The notes below the pieces were generated by a model. It had not been told where the DNA came from. It made no database searches and was given only the letters and a program-made list of their open reading frames with translations. 64,000 nucleotides of DNA, from assembly GCF_026385485.1 (NCBI RefSeq), contig NZ_JANIDX010000002.1:186001-250000 (forward strand). Reading direction: 5' to 3'. This stretch comes from Bombella pollinis (GTDB taxonomy: Bacteria; Pseudomonadota; Alphaproteobacteria; Acetobacterales; Acetobacteraceae). A program made the translations under genes and the position numbers. Positions 36,215 to 44,812 of the stretch are shown here, one piece after another. Within the stretch, counting starts at the first letter, position 1; every line of letters starts with the position of its first letter.

Positions 36215-37129
36215 ATGGAGATTCGTCATTTTCGCTATTTTGTGACCATTGCTGAGACAGGCAACATCACCCATGCTGCTGAAAAGCTAGGGATGGAACA
36301 ACCACCCCTCAGCCAACAAATCCGCCGTTTAGAACATACACTCGGCATTGCCCTCTTTCGCCGCCAAGCACGCGGTGTCAGCCTAACAGAAGCCGGACGC
36401 GCACTCTTGCCCCATGCGCGTTTGATTCTCGACTTACGCCGTCAATTCATTGAGGATGCACACGGCCTTGCCAGAGGGGAGAAGGGCCATCTACGCATTG
36501 GCTTAGCAGGGGCTGTCCCCCTCCTCCCCAGCATTCCTTTTGCCATCCGCCAATTCAGCACCATTGCGCCGGGCGTTACCCTCTCCCTAGAAGAAAGCAA
36601 TACCCCCGCCTTGTGCGAGGCCTTACTCTCCTACCGCACGGACATCACAATTTTGCGCCCGCCTGTGCCGGATCAAGCGAATGTCCATGTCATTCCTTTA
36701 TTAGATGAACCGACCCTCATCGCCTTACCGAAAGGGCATCCTTTTACCGATGTAGCAGAGATTCACCTCAGCCGCTTAGCCACCGAGCCACTCATCATCT
36801 TCCCGCGGGAATTAGGGCCGGGATTCTTTGACGCTATATTAGCGGCTTATCGCGATGCCGGAGTTACGCCTGCCCTTGGCCAACAAGCCCCACAAATTGC
36901 AGGAACCATCCCCCTTGTGGCCGCAGGCTTGGGGGTGTCCATCGTCCCCCAATCACTCCACCAACTTCATACAGGTGGGGTGACATTCCATAAAATCGCA
37001 CGGCCTGCCCCCCATGCAGCCCTCGCGATTGGGGTGCGCAGAGGCGAACAACCACCTCTCATCAACCATTTTATCAGCGTATTACAACAAGCCTGCAAAA
37101 CACATACCGAATTGCCTGACCTACCATAA
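36215..37129 (+). CDS. LysR family regulator, AlsR/BudR-like by position
   Basis: 304 residues. MEIRHFRYFVTIAETGNITH opens the HTH, then LGMEQPPLSQQIRRLEHTLG. The PPLSQQIR form is typical of the AlsR/BenM/CatM branch. AlsR and BudR, encoded divergently from acetoin genes in other bacteria, activate them in response to acetate or low pH; the same role is inferred here. An ATG three codons upstream lies inside a palindrome and has no SD. Confidence 0.88.
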   Translation: MEIRHFRYFVTIAETGNITHAAEKLGMEQPPLSQQIRRLEHTLGIALFRRQARGVSLTEAGRALLPHARLILDLRRQFIEDAHGLARGEKGHLRIGLAGAVPLLPSIPFAIRQFSTIAPGVTLSLEESNTPALCEALLSYRTDITILRPPVPDQANVHVIPLLDEPTLIALPKGHPFTDVAEIHLSRLATEPLIIFPRELGPGFFDAILAAYRDAGVTPALGQQAPQIAGTIPLVAAGLGVSIVPQSLHQLHTGGVTFHKIARPAPHAALAIGVRRGEQPPLINHFISVLQQACKTHTELPDLP

Positions 37130-37134
37130 CCGCC

Positions 37135-37401
37135 TTACATACCTAAAGCGCGCCGATAAATATCCAGCAATGTTTCTTGCTCCTCAACCTCAGCAGGCTC
37201 TTGCTTACGCAATTTGATAATCTGTTTGACCACTTTTACATCAAATCCGGCGGATTTTGCCTCGGTGAAAATATCACGAATATCCGCCCCTAATGCTTTA
37301 CGTTCCTCCTCCAAACGCTCCACACGCTCGATGATAGAACGCAAGCGATCCACCGCAATACCGCCTGTTACCGTACCTTCTTCATTATGATTCATATCCA
37401 T
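37135..37401 (-). CDS. gapR: GapR family DNA-binding protein (DUF2312)
   Basis: 88 residues. VDRLRSIIERVERLEEERKA, then IRDIFTEAKSAGFDVKVVKQ, is the DUF2312 signature. GapR is an alphaproteobacterial nucleoid protein that clamps overtwisted DNA ahead of replication and transcription and aids topoisomerases. GGGAGG precedes the ATG. Only 5 bp separates its stop from that of the convergent LysR gene. Confidence 0.93.
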   Translation of the reverse strand: MDMNHNEEGTVTGGIAVDRLRSIIERVERLEEERKALGADIRDIFTEAKSAGFDVKVVKQIIKLRKQEPAEVEEQETLLDIYRRALGM

Positions 37402-37768
37402 AATCTCTCTGCCTCCCTACTCAACAATTACACGCTACGATGTTTAGGCGGCTTATCGCCCCCTTTTGAAGGGGTCAATACCGCTCCCTGTGGGAAAAAA
37501 GCACACCCTCCGTCATAAAGGGGATAAAACGACTTTAAAATCGCCAAAAATACTCGCAAGGAGCAAAATAGCAGTTCTAAATAAGGCGTAACAGCATCCC
37601 TCATAATTTTGCATAGCCCCACCATACCCTCCGTCAGTGCGGCTTCCTCACCTGCGATGCGGTTATGGCTTGAATAAACAAGGCTAGAGGCTTTAAAGGT
37701 AAGAAACCAGAAATAAGAGGTCGCTTTCGCCTCACCCTAATTTCCCCTTTAGGAAAGGTACGCCCATT
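37402..37768. other. Intergenic region between gapR and zwf
   Basis: 367 bp without a supported gene. It should contain the divergent gapR and zwf promoters. Small hairpin CCCCTT/AAGGGG near 37460. A 65-codon minus-strand frame (37428-37625) begins just after GGAGGGT but has no recognisable similarity, and its SD spacing is poor. Confidence 0.55.
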
Positions 37769-39241
37769 ATGGCTTACTCTCAACAAACCGCACCGTTTGA
37801 TTATGTCATCTTCGGTGGGACGGGCGACTTGACGATGCGCAAGCTCCTCCCCGCTCTGTATAATCAGCTCCGTATCGGGCATGTTCCTGAAGATGCACGC
37901 ATCATCGGCACGGCACGCTCAGAACTCTCATGCGATGAGTATCGGGAGCGGGCACGGGAAGCGTTGGAGCATTTTCTGCCTCCCGCCCATAAGGATGCAG
38001 CCCTCATTGAGCGTTTCCTCAAAAAAGTGCATTACATCACACTTGATGGCACTAAAAGCGACCATAACTGGGATGACCTCCATGCACTCTTAGAGCAATC
38101 CCCAGCAGACCGCATCCGCGTCTTTTATTTCTCCACTGCGCCACAGCTTTTTGAAGCGATTAGCGAGAATCTGCATCGCTTCAACTTCATCACGCCACAA
38201 TCCCGCGTTGTGCTGGAGAAACCCATTGGGACCGATAGTGCCTCTGCCCGTGCTATTAATGAAGGTGTAAGCCGCTTCTTTAAAGAAGAACAAATCTTCC
38301 GCATCGATCATTATCTCGGCAAAGAAACTGTACAAGACATCATCGCTCTGCGCTTTGCTAACCCTGTTTTTAACGCAGTATGGTCGGCTGAGCATATCCA
38401 AAGCATCCAAATCACTGCCGCAGAGACGGTGGGGGTCGAGGGCCGCGCTGCTTATTATGATACATCCGGTGCCCTGCGCGATATGATTCAAAACCATCTG
38501 CTGCAAGTGCTTAGCCTATGCGCGATGGAAGCCCCGGCAGACCTTGGTGCAGATTCTGTTCGCGATGCCAAGGTGAAGGTTCTCAAAGCCCTGCGCCCCA
38601 TCCCAGCTGATAAGGTGGCACAGGAGACACTCCGCGCCCAATATGTTGCTGGCGAGATGGCTGGCTCGAAGGTCCCCGGTTATTTAGAGGAGCTGGGTAC
38701 AGAGAGCGCAACAGAGACTTACGCCGTTATGCGCGCTTATGTCGATACCCCACGTTGGAAGGATGTCCCCTTCTATATCCGCACCGCCAAACGCTCTCAT
38801 AAAAAAGTGAGCGAGGTGGTGGTGACCTTCAAAAAAACAGCTTCCTCTCTGTTTGGTAAAGACGGGGAGCATAACCGCCTTGTCATCCGCCTTCAGCCTG
38901 ATGAGGGCTTTGGCCTGGCCCTGAACATCAAAAACCCCTCTGCTGCGGACTTTTCCCTCCAGCATGGTGCTATGGACGGACGCTTCGCCCCGGCTGATGG
39001 CTCTCTCATCCCCGATTCTTACGAGCGTCTCATGCTAGATGCTGTACGCGGCTACCCCGCTCTCTTTATCCGCCGCGATGAGGTAGAAGCCGCATGGGCA
39101 TGGGTTGAACCTACATTGCAGACATGGGCGGCCAATAAAGTGCCCATGACACATTATCCCGCAGGTTCTTACGGACCAGAGGAGGCGCGTAAGTTCATCG
39201 CCTCAACGGGAGATGCATGGCATGAGGATATGGGAGCTTAA
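37769..39241 (+). CDS. zwf: Glucose-6-phosphate 1-dehydrogenase
   Basis: 490 residues. It oxidises glucose-6-phosphate to 6-phosphogluconolactone, the entry to the pentose phosphate route. Nucleotide-binding FGGTGDLTMRKLLPALYNQL (glycine pattern of the G6PD Rossmann fold), active-site RIDHYLGKETVQD with the catalytic lysine and histidine. In acetic acid bacteria the pentose phosphate pathway is the main cytosolic sugar route. Single gene; no 6-phosphogluconolactonase gene follows. Confidence 0.95.
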   Translation: MAYSQQTAPFDYVIFGGTGDLTMRKLLPALYNQLRIGHVPEDARIIGTARSELSCDEYRERAREALEHFLPPAHKDAALIERFLKKVHYITLDGTKSDHNWDDLHALLEQSPADRIRVFYFSTAPQLFEAISENLHRFNFITPQSRVVLEKPIGTDSASARAINEGVSRFFKEEQIFRIDHYLGKETVQDIIALRFANPVFNAVWSAEHIQSIQITAAETVGVEGRAAYYDTSGALRDMIQNHLLQVLSLCAMEAPADLGADSVRDAKVKVLKALRPIPADKVAQETLRAQYVAGEMAGSKVPGYLEELGTESATETYAVMRAYVDTPRWKDVPFYIRTAKRSHKKVSEVVVTFKKTASSLFGKDGEHNRLVIRLQPDEGFGLALNIKNPSAADFSLQHGAMDGRFAPADGSLIPDSYERLMLDAVRGYPALFIRRDEVEAAWAWVEPTLQTWAANKVPMTHYPAGSYGPEEARKFIASTGDAWHEDMGA

Positions 39242-39250
39242 AAAAGCTCC
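39231..39250 (+). terminator. Inverted repeat over the zwf stop codon
   Basis: GGGAGCTT-AAAA-AAGCTCCC: a perfect 8-bp stem with a 4-nt loop spanning the stop codon. No T-run follows, so its terminating role is uncertain. Confidence 0.45.
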
Positions 39251-39367
39251 CTCCCCTCGCTCTCCCCATGGTTATCACAACACAAGACCGTCCTGCTTTG
39301 CTTTTAGCGGGGCGGTTTTGCTATCTCACTGCTCATCCCCTCATTCAAAACATGCAGGTTCATCATC

Positions 39368-39820
39368 GTGACAGACAACACGCCCCCACGCCTTGGCCGC
39401 CGCCGCCCAAGGCCGCCGCGCTCTCTCAAACAGCATATCATCCGCCGACTCATTGTTATCGTCCCAGCCTTTTTCTTAATGTTCATTTTTGTGAGAACAG
39501 GCGCACTAGATAACCTCTATGACCGTTTCACCTTTAATAAGCTAAGCTGGTTCGATAATACGGCTTTGGTAGAGCATTTACGGACGGTCATTACCCGTAA
39601 AGGCCTTACCACCATGCCACGCCGCTGCCTTGTTATGGTCGTCAACGGGGATGCGAGTACACCCGTACCCTCTATTGATGTCTTGGGACGGCATGGGAAT
39701 GGCTGCCCCGGCACAACACCATCGGCTGAGCTGTTATTTCACCTTCGTGTTGATCGTGCTGGCCAAAGCATCATGACCGACGCAGGCTCCCCCGGATTAT
39801 ATCGCCCCCTCATCCCTTAA
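39368..39820 (+). CDS. Hypothetical small membrane-anchored protein
   Basis: 150 residues, start GTG. I do not recognise the family. A strongly basic, proline-rich N-terminus (RRRPRPPRSLKQHIIRR) is followed by one membrane helix (about 30-45, LIVIVPAFFLMFIFV), then a soluble, presumably periplasmic domain with two cysteines (in RRCLVMV and NGCPGTT). Positive-inside charge fits N-in topology. It ends 50 bp before the rnpB 5' end. Codon use resembles neighbours, and the frame is not a shadow of another gene. Confidence 0.65.
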   Translation: MTDNTPPRLGRRRPRPPRSLKQHIIRRLIVIVPAFFLMFIFVRTGALDNLYDRFTFNKLSWFDNTALVEHLRTVITRKGLTTMPRRCLVMVVNGDASTPVPSIDVLGRHGNGCPGTTPSAELLFHLRVDRAGQSIMTDAGSPGLYRPLIP

Positions 39821-39833
39821 CCCTTCCGTTAAC

Positions 39834-39862
39834 TTGACCTCCCCCCATGAGGCAGGCATAAG
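39834..39862 (+). promoter_or_regulatory. Promoter of rnpB
   Basis: TTGACC (39834-39839), a 17-bp spacer and CATAAG (39857-39862) place the start about 39869, matching the predicted 5' end of the RNase P RNA. Confidence 0.65.
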
Positions 39863-39869
39863 CAGCCCA

Positions 39870-40268
<399 letters not shown>

Positions 40269-40622
40269 CCTTACCCCTCCTTCCCTAACATTCTTTTAAT
40301 CACAACAAAGCTTCATCATGAGATTTGCCGTCATCATGACAAGAAGGCGGCCTTTTTCTGTCATCCCACAAACCCTTCTTTTCACAAGAGATACACTCCT
40401 AACAGCCCGATAGAATCTATTTACCCTCCATTCATCGTTCATTAATTTTAAAATAATTTTCCCTCCCTTTGCCTCCTTTTTTCTGCCTAAAAAACGCACT
40501 TTATCGCCGTTTTTGCACAATAAAACTTTGACGACCCATAAAATCCCATGATACCCCATAAGCTCCCAATTTGTGGGACGTTGTATCCATCACTCAGGTA
40601 AAGGGGAGGAGCATTTCACAAC
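40269..40622. other. Intergenic region between rnpB and mraZ
   Basis: 354 bp, AT-richer than its surroundings, without an ORF I would support. Its 3' part contains the mraZ promoter and MraZ boxes. A strong -35 TTGACG (40528-40533) overlaps the boxes; the -10 near 40550 is weak. Confidence 0.7.
40535..40568 (-). promoter_or_regulatory. MraZ operator: four TGGG boxes at 10-bp spacing
   Basis: Read on the minus strand, TGGG occurs at 40568-40565, 40558-40555, 40548-40545 and 40538-40535, exactly 10 bp apart. MraZ is known to bind direct TGGGN repeats with this period and to repress the dcw cluster. The array overlaps the putative mraZ promoter, 55-88 bp before the start codon. Confidence 0.8.
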
Positions 40623-41099
40623 ATGACTATGTTTCTCGGTACCCATGCCAGCAAGGTGGATGCAAAAGGACGCATCTCCATCCCCTCACCCTTTCGGGCA
40701 GTCCTACGCGATAATGCCCGGCCGGGTGATGCGATGATGATTATCCGCCCCTCCCACCTCCATGATTGCTTAGAAGGTTGGACATCCTCTGCCTTCTTCG
40801 CCTTCTCCAATGCGTTGGATGAATATGATCCTTTCTCTGAGGAGCATGACGACCTCGCCACAAGCCTTTACGCTGATGCCTACCCGCTTGATTGCGATAA
40901 AGAGGGACGCGTCAACCTCCCCAAGGCGTTAAAGGAATATGCCAACCTAGAGGGGGACGTTACTTTTATGGGGCTTGGGCGTGTCTTTCAGATATGGAAC
41001 CCCGCTCTTGCTGAAGACCGTAGGAAGCAGGCGCGCAGCCATGCGCGTGAGCTAGGCCGCCGCAAGGTCACCTCCCCGCGTGAGGAGTCCGCACCATGA
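40623..41099 (+). CDS. mraZ: Transcriptional regulator MraZ
   Basis: 158 residues with two SpoVT/AbrB-like halves: FLGTHASKVDAKGRISIPSP in the first, CDKEGRVNLPKALKEYANLE in the second. MraZ forms ring oligomers and represses its own dcw operon. GGGGAGGAG precedes the ATG. First gene of the cluster; it overlaps rsmH by ATGA. The C-terminal tail (RKQARSHARELGRRK) is basic. Confidence 0.95.
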   Translation: MTMFLGTHASKVDAKGRISIPSPFRAVLRDNARPGDAMMIIRPSHLHDCLEGWTSSAFFAFSNALDEYDPFSEEHDDLATSLYADAYPLDCDKEGRVNLPKALKEYANLEGDVTFMGLGRVFQIWNPALAEDRRKQARSHARELGRRKVTSPREESAP

Positions 41100-42073
41100 A
41101 CCACGATATGTATCGCATTGCCGAAGATATGCGGCAGGAAGGGCACTTCCCCGTTATGCTGCCAGAAGTGCTAGAGACATTAGCCCCTAAACCGGGCGGG
41201 ACTTATCTGGATGGCACCTTTGGCGGTGGCGGCTATAGCCGTGCCCTCCTCCGCGCCGCGCCCTGCACAGTCCATGCGATTGACCGCGACCCTGATGCAA
41301 TTAAACGCGGCCAGCCTCTCATTGCCGCCTCAGAGGGGCGATTGCACCTCCATCAAGGCACCTTTAGCGCGATGGAGAAGCTTGTCGGCGCATATGGACC
41401 TTTTGATGGCATCGTCTTGGATCTCGGTGTTTCATCCTTCCAACTCGACCAAGAAGAACGCGGCTTTTCCTTCCGTCATGATGGGCCTTTGGATATGCGG
41501 ATGAGCGCAACCGGCCCTAGTGCGGCCGATATCGTCAATGGGGAGAGCGAAGCTGCTCTGGCAGATATTCTGTACCATTATGGGGAGGAACGCCGCTCCC
41601 GCCGGGTTGCCCGCGCTATTGTAGATGCCCGCCAGAGCGGCCCCCTCCAGACGACAGGGCAACTTGCCGAAATCATCCGCAAGGCTGTGCCGAAAGAACG
41701 ACCCAATTTCGACCCTGCAACGCGGAGCTTCCAAGCCATCCGCATCGCTGTGAATGACGAATTAGGCGAGCTAGAGCGCACCCTAAAAACGGCCCCTAAC
41801 TTGCTCGCCCCGGGCGGTATTTTCTGTATTGTGACCTTCCATTCCCTAGAGGATAGAATGGTTAAGCGCGCCCTTGCCCAGCTAACGGGCCGTGTTGCAG
41901 GGCCGTCACGCCATACCCCTCTCTCCTTACAGCAGGCAGAAGCCCCCGCTTTTGCGCTGCTCCATACACGGCCTCGCTCTCCCTCCGAGACAGAGCTTAC
42001 CCTTAATCCTCGTTCCCGCAGCGCACGTTTGCGCGCTCTGCGGCGCATTTCCGCCCATGGAGCTTCCGCATGA
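41096..42073 (+). CDS. rsmH: 16S rRNA (cytosine(1402)-N4)-methyltransferase
   Basis: 325 residues. SAM-dependent enzyme of the MraW family. FPVMLPEVLETLAPKPGGTY, then DGTFGGGGYSRALL (SAM motif), DLGVSSFQLDQEERGFSF and the C-terminal FHSLEDRMVK. It modifies C1402 in the ribosomal decoding centre. Coupled to mraZ and ftsL by 4-bp overlaps. Confidence 0.96.
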   Translation: MNHDMYRIAEDMRQEGHFPVMLPEVLETLAPKPGGTYLDGTFGGGGYSRALLRAAPCTVHAIDRDPDAIKRGQPLIAASEGRLHLHQGTFSAMEKLVGAYGPFDGIVLDLGVSSFQLDQEERGFSFRHDGPLDMRMSATGPSAADIVNGESEAALADILYHYGEERRSRRVARAIVDARQSGPLQTTGQLAEIIRKAVPKERPNFDPATRSFQAIRIAVNDELGELERTLKTAPNLLAPGGIFCIVTFHSLEDRMVKRALAQLTGRVAGPSRHTPLSLQQAEAPAFALLHTRPRSPSETELTLNPRSRSARLRALRRISAHGASA

Positions 42074-42813
42074 TCCGTTTTGCTACTCTTCTCTGCGCCG
42101 CGATGGCCGCTGGGTCTGGCCTCTTTCTTTATACAAAGAAGCATGAAACCCTCGTGCTGAATCAAGATATTCGCAAAACAGTGGAGGAAACCCGCCGCGT
42201 CCAGCAAGAGACGGCAATACTCCGCACACAATGGGCGTTGCTCAACCAGCCAGACCGCCTCTCTGCGTTATCGCAACGTGTGCTGCCTCAACTAAGGCAG
42301 GTCGAGCCTACACAATTTGTTCAGCTTGCCAATTTACGAGAGAGACTCCCTGCAATCAGCCATCATGTCATTGCCATGACACCTGCGCGGGAGCAAGCAC
42401 GGCGTACATTAGTGGCCCTCACCACGCCTGCTGCCCCCACAACAGCGACCCCGCATGATGATAGCCTCCTCACTGAACACCACACCACACACACGCACAG
42501 CCCCGCCAGCATTGCGGATAAGCAGAGCGTCACAAACCACAGTTTAGAGCAAGACCTTGCCTTACTTAGCGGGCCTGATAATACTAAAGCCACACGCCCT
42601 CACCGGCATGATGCAGATGCTACCATCCTTCACAAAAGCCATTCTGTAACGTCCCATCCCCATACAGAGGCTACGGATGATGTCGCTTGGCATCCGTCTG
42701 CTTCTCACCAAGAGGGACACCACAGCCATGAAAGGGGCATCCATACATCCGCCCTCTCTTTTGGTGATGACGACCAAGCCCCCTTACCCCCGCCTACGCC
42801 TTTAACGAACTAA
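42070..42813 (+). CDS. ftsL: FtsL-like division protein with histidine-rich C-terminal tail
   Basis: 247 residues. The first 90 or so match the FtsL layout: one N-terminal membrane helix (about 4-20), then a periplasmic heptad coiled coil (LNQDIRKTVEETRRVQQETA) and the NQPDRLSALSQR region typical of alphaproteobacterial FtsL. FtsL joins FtsB and FtsQ to control FtsWI. Odd: a low-complexity tail of about 120 residues carries some 18 histidines (clusters EHHTTHTH and EGHHSHERGIH) and is not part of ordinary FtsL (about 90-130 residues). Position between rsmH and ftsI supports the call. Confidence 0.82.
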   Translation: MIRFATLLCAAMAAGSGLFLYTKKHETLVLNQDIRKTVEETRRVQQETAILRTQWALLNQPDRLSALSQRVLPQLRQVEPTQFVQLANLRERLPAISHHVIAMTPAREQARRTLVALTTPAAPTTATPHDDSLLTEHHTTHTHSPASIADKQSVTNHSLEQDLALLSGPDNTKATRPHRHDADATILHKSHSVTSHPHTEATDDVAWHPSASHQEGHHSHERGIHTSALSFGDDDQAPLPPPTPLTN

Positions 42814-42874
42814 TCAAAGCGGTAAGGCGTACCGCTCCCCTCCTCCACCTCTTTCGTAACCGAACCCCCGCCCC

Positions 42875-44803
42875 ATGGCTGCCAAACCTTCCCATACAGC
42901 TCATAAGAAACAACGGAGGCCCTTTTTTCTCCTCCGTTGGGTAGCGGCCTGTCGGCAATGGCGCAATGACCGTAAGCAAAACCCTTTTAGCTGGTTAGAA
43001 ACAAGCCATAATCGGCTCATCTATTTGGGGATGGGATTTCTCTTTCTTTATGGTGGGGTCGCGTTAAAGGCCCTCTTTGCCACCATTCTTGCCCCTATGG
43101 CCCCGCTTCCTAATCAAGTCGGGGCGATTATTCCTGACATTCCCCACCCAGACCCTAAAGCCCTCGCTGGCAGTGGGTTTGTACTGCCTAATATTCAACG
43201 CGCTACCATTACAGACCGTAACGGCCAGCCTTTGGCTCTCTCTCTGCCGGTTGTGCAAGTTTACGCCAACCCGATGGAAATTATTGAGCCTGAAGATGTT
43301 GCCAAACAACTCCATTCCATATTGCCTAATCTAAATATCCCTGAGACCATTCGCCGCTTAAAGCAGAAAAAACAGTTCGTTTATCTCGCCCGCAATATTG
43401 CCCCTGTTGATGAATTGGCAATTAATAATCTAGGCATCCCCGGCATTTATTTTGAGAATGGTGAACAACGCCATTACCCGCTTGGCACGCTTGCCGCGCA
43501 AATATTAGGGGCTGTGGATATTGATAATCACGGCATTGCAGGGGTGGAGAAATATTTTAATCAACGCCTCCTCAGCGACCGCACCCCCCTGCGCCTCTCC
43601 CTTGATGCCCGCGTGCAAGCGGCAATGCGCGATGAACTTAATGAAGCCAAAACACGCTTCCGCGCTATCGGGGCCTCGGCCATCCTCATGGATGTCCATA
43701 CGGGGGAAATCATCGCTATGATTAGCTTGCCTGATTATGATGCGAATAACTTCGCCCATGCCTCAGATGATGCACGCTTTAACCGTGCAGTAACAGGTAT
43801 GTATGAGCCGGGATCGACCTTTAAGCTACAAACAGCAGCTATGGCGTTACAGCTTGGGGTAGCGCATCCGTGGGACCAATTCTCTACCACTCCTATCAAG
43901 GTAGGGCGGTTTAAAATCTCCGACTTAAAGACCGACCATTTCGCCCCTTGGCTGGCTCTACCATCGGTCATGGCGTTTTCCTCCAACCCTGCTTCAGCTC
44001 ATATTGCCCTAGATGTCGGGCGGGAACGCCAACATGATTGGCTTAAAAATATGGGCTTCCTCGACCGCGTCCCAGTCGAACTCCCCGAGGCGGGCCGTCC
44101 CATCGTCCCTTCCCTCAAAAATTGGGGGGAAACCACCGTTATGACCGTAGGCTTTGGTCATGGTGTTGCGGAATCCCCTCTCGCTATCGTCCGTGGGACA
44201 GCCACAACGGGGAATGGTGGGTACCTCGTCACCCCTACACTCTTAGCCCGCGATCATCTAAATGATGATGTCGTGATGGCTGAGGAGGAGAAAGGCCCAC
44301 ATCTCATCTCCACCCACAATGCAGACCTATTACGGCGTATTTTACGGCTCGTTGTTACAAAAGGCATCGGTAAAAAGGCCGAAAGCCCCGGTTATCTCGT
44401 TGGTGGGAAAACCGGCACGGCAGAGAAAATCGGGGCACATGGCGGGTACCTTAAACACGTCAATATTACCGCCTTTACCGGCATGTTCCCCATGAACGCC
44501 CCACGCTATGCACTCTATGTCATGCTGGATGCCCCCCAAGGTACGGCAGAAACCCATGGCTGGACAACCGCCGGCTGGATTGCCGCACCGACATTCTCCA
44601 AAATCGTTACACGCGTTGCCCCTATGCTGGGCCTCTTTCCCGTCCCGCCGGAGAAGGCCCAGCAGCTTGATGACCAACTCGCCCTTGCTTTGACCCCACC
44701 CGTCCCGCCGGGAGTGCGTCGCCCCCTTGGCCCCGGTAATGACCCCGGCGCGGCGGCTGTTAATCGCCTTGCTGCTAAACATACCCCTCATCACGCTCAT
44801 TAG
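42875..44803 (+). CDS. ftsI: Peptidoglycan D,D-transpeptidase FtsI (PBP3)
   Basis: 642 residues. A short cytoplasmic tail and one membrane helix (about 49-70) precede the pedestal domain and a transpeptidase domain with SxxK in GSTFKLQ, SSN in AFSSNPASAH and KTG in GGKTGTAEKIG. It crosslinks septal peptidoglycan with FtsW. The proline-rich C-terminus (PPVPPGVRRPLGPGNDP) lies beyond the catalytic domain. No strong SD; 61 bp after ftsL. Confidence 0.95.
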   Translation: MAAKPSHTAHKKQRRPFFLLRWVAACRQWRNDRKQNPFSWLETSHNRLIYLGMGFLFLYGGVALKALFATILAPMAPLPNQVGAIIPDIPHPDPKALAGSGFVLPNIQRATITDRNGQPLALSLPVVQVYANPMEIIEPEDVAKQLHSILPNLNIPETIRRLKQKKQFVYLARNIAPVDELAINNLGIPGIYFENGEQRHYPLGTLAAQILGAVDIDNHGIAGVEKYFNQRLLSDRTPLRLSLDARVQAAMRDELNEAKTRFRAIGASAILMDVHTGEIIAMISLPDYDANNFAHASDDARFNRAVTGMYEPGSTFKLQTAAMALQLGVAHPWDQFSTTPIKVGRFKISDLKTDHFAPWLALPSVMAFSSNPASAHIALDVGRERQHDWLKNMGFLDRVPVELPEAGRPIVPSLKNWGETTVMTVGFGHGVAESPLAIVRGTATTGNGGYLVTPTLLARDHLNDDVVMAEEEKGPHLISTHNADLLRRILRLVVTKGIGKKAESPGYLVGGKTGTAEKIGAHGGYLKHVNITAFTGMFPMNAPRYALYVMLDAPQGTAETHGWTTAGWIAAPTFSKIVTRVAPMLGLFPVPPEKAQQLDDQLALALTPPVPPGVRRPLGPGNDPGAAAVNRLAAKHTPHHAH

Positions 44804-44812
44804 GCCCTGCTC

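Noticed and set aside
37428..37625. 65-codon minus-strand frame upstream of gapR
   Set aside because: The GGAGGG is only about two bases from the ATG, no family is recognised, and it stands alone; kept only as a remark on the intergenic region.
41578..42231. 217-codon minus-strand frame opposite rsmH/ftsL
   Set aside because: Arg/Ser-rich antisense composition typical of a shadow of a GC-rich gene.
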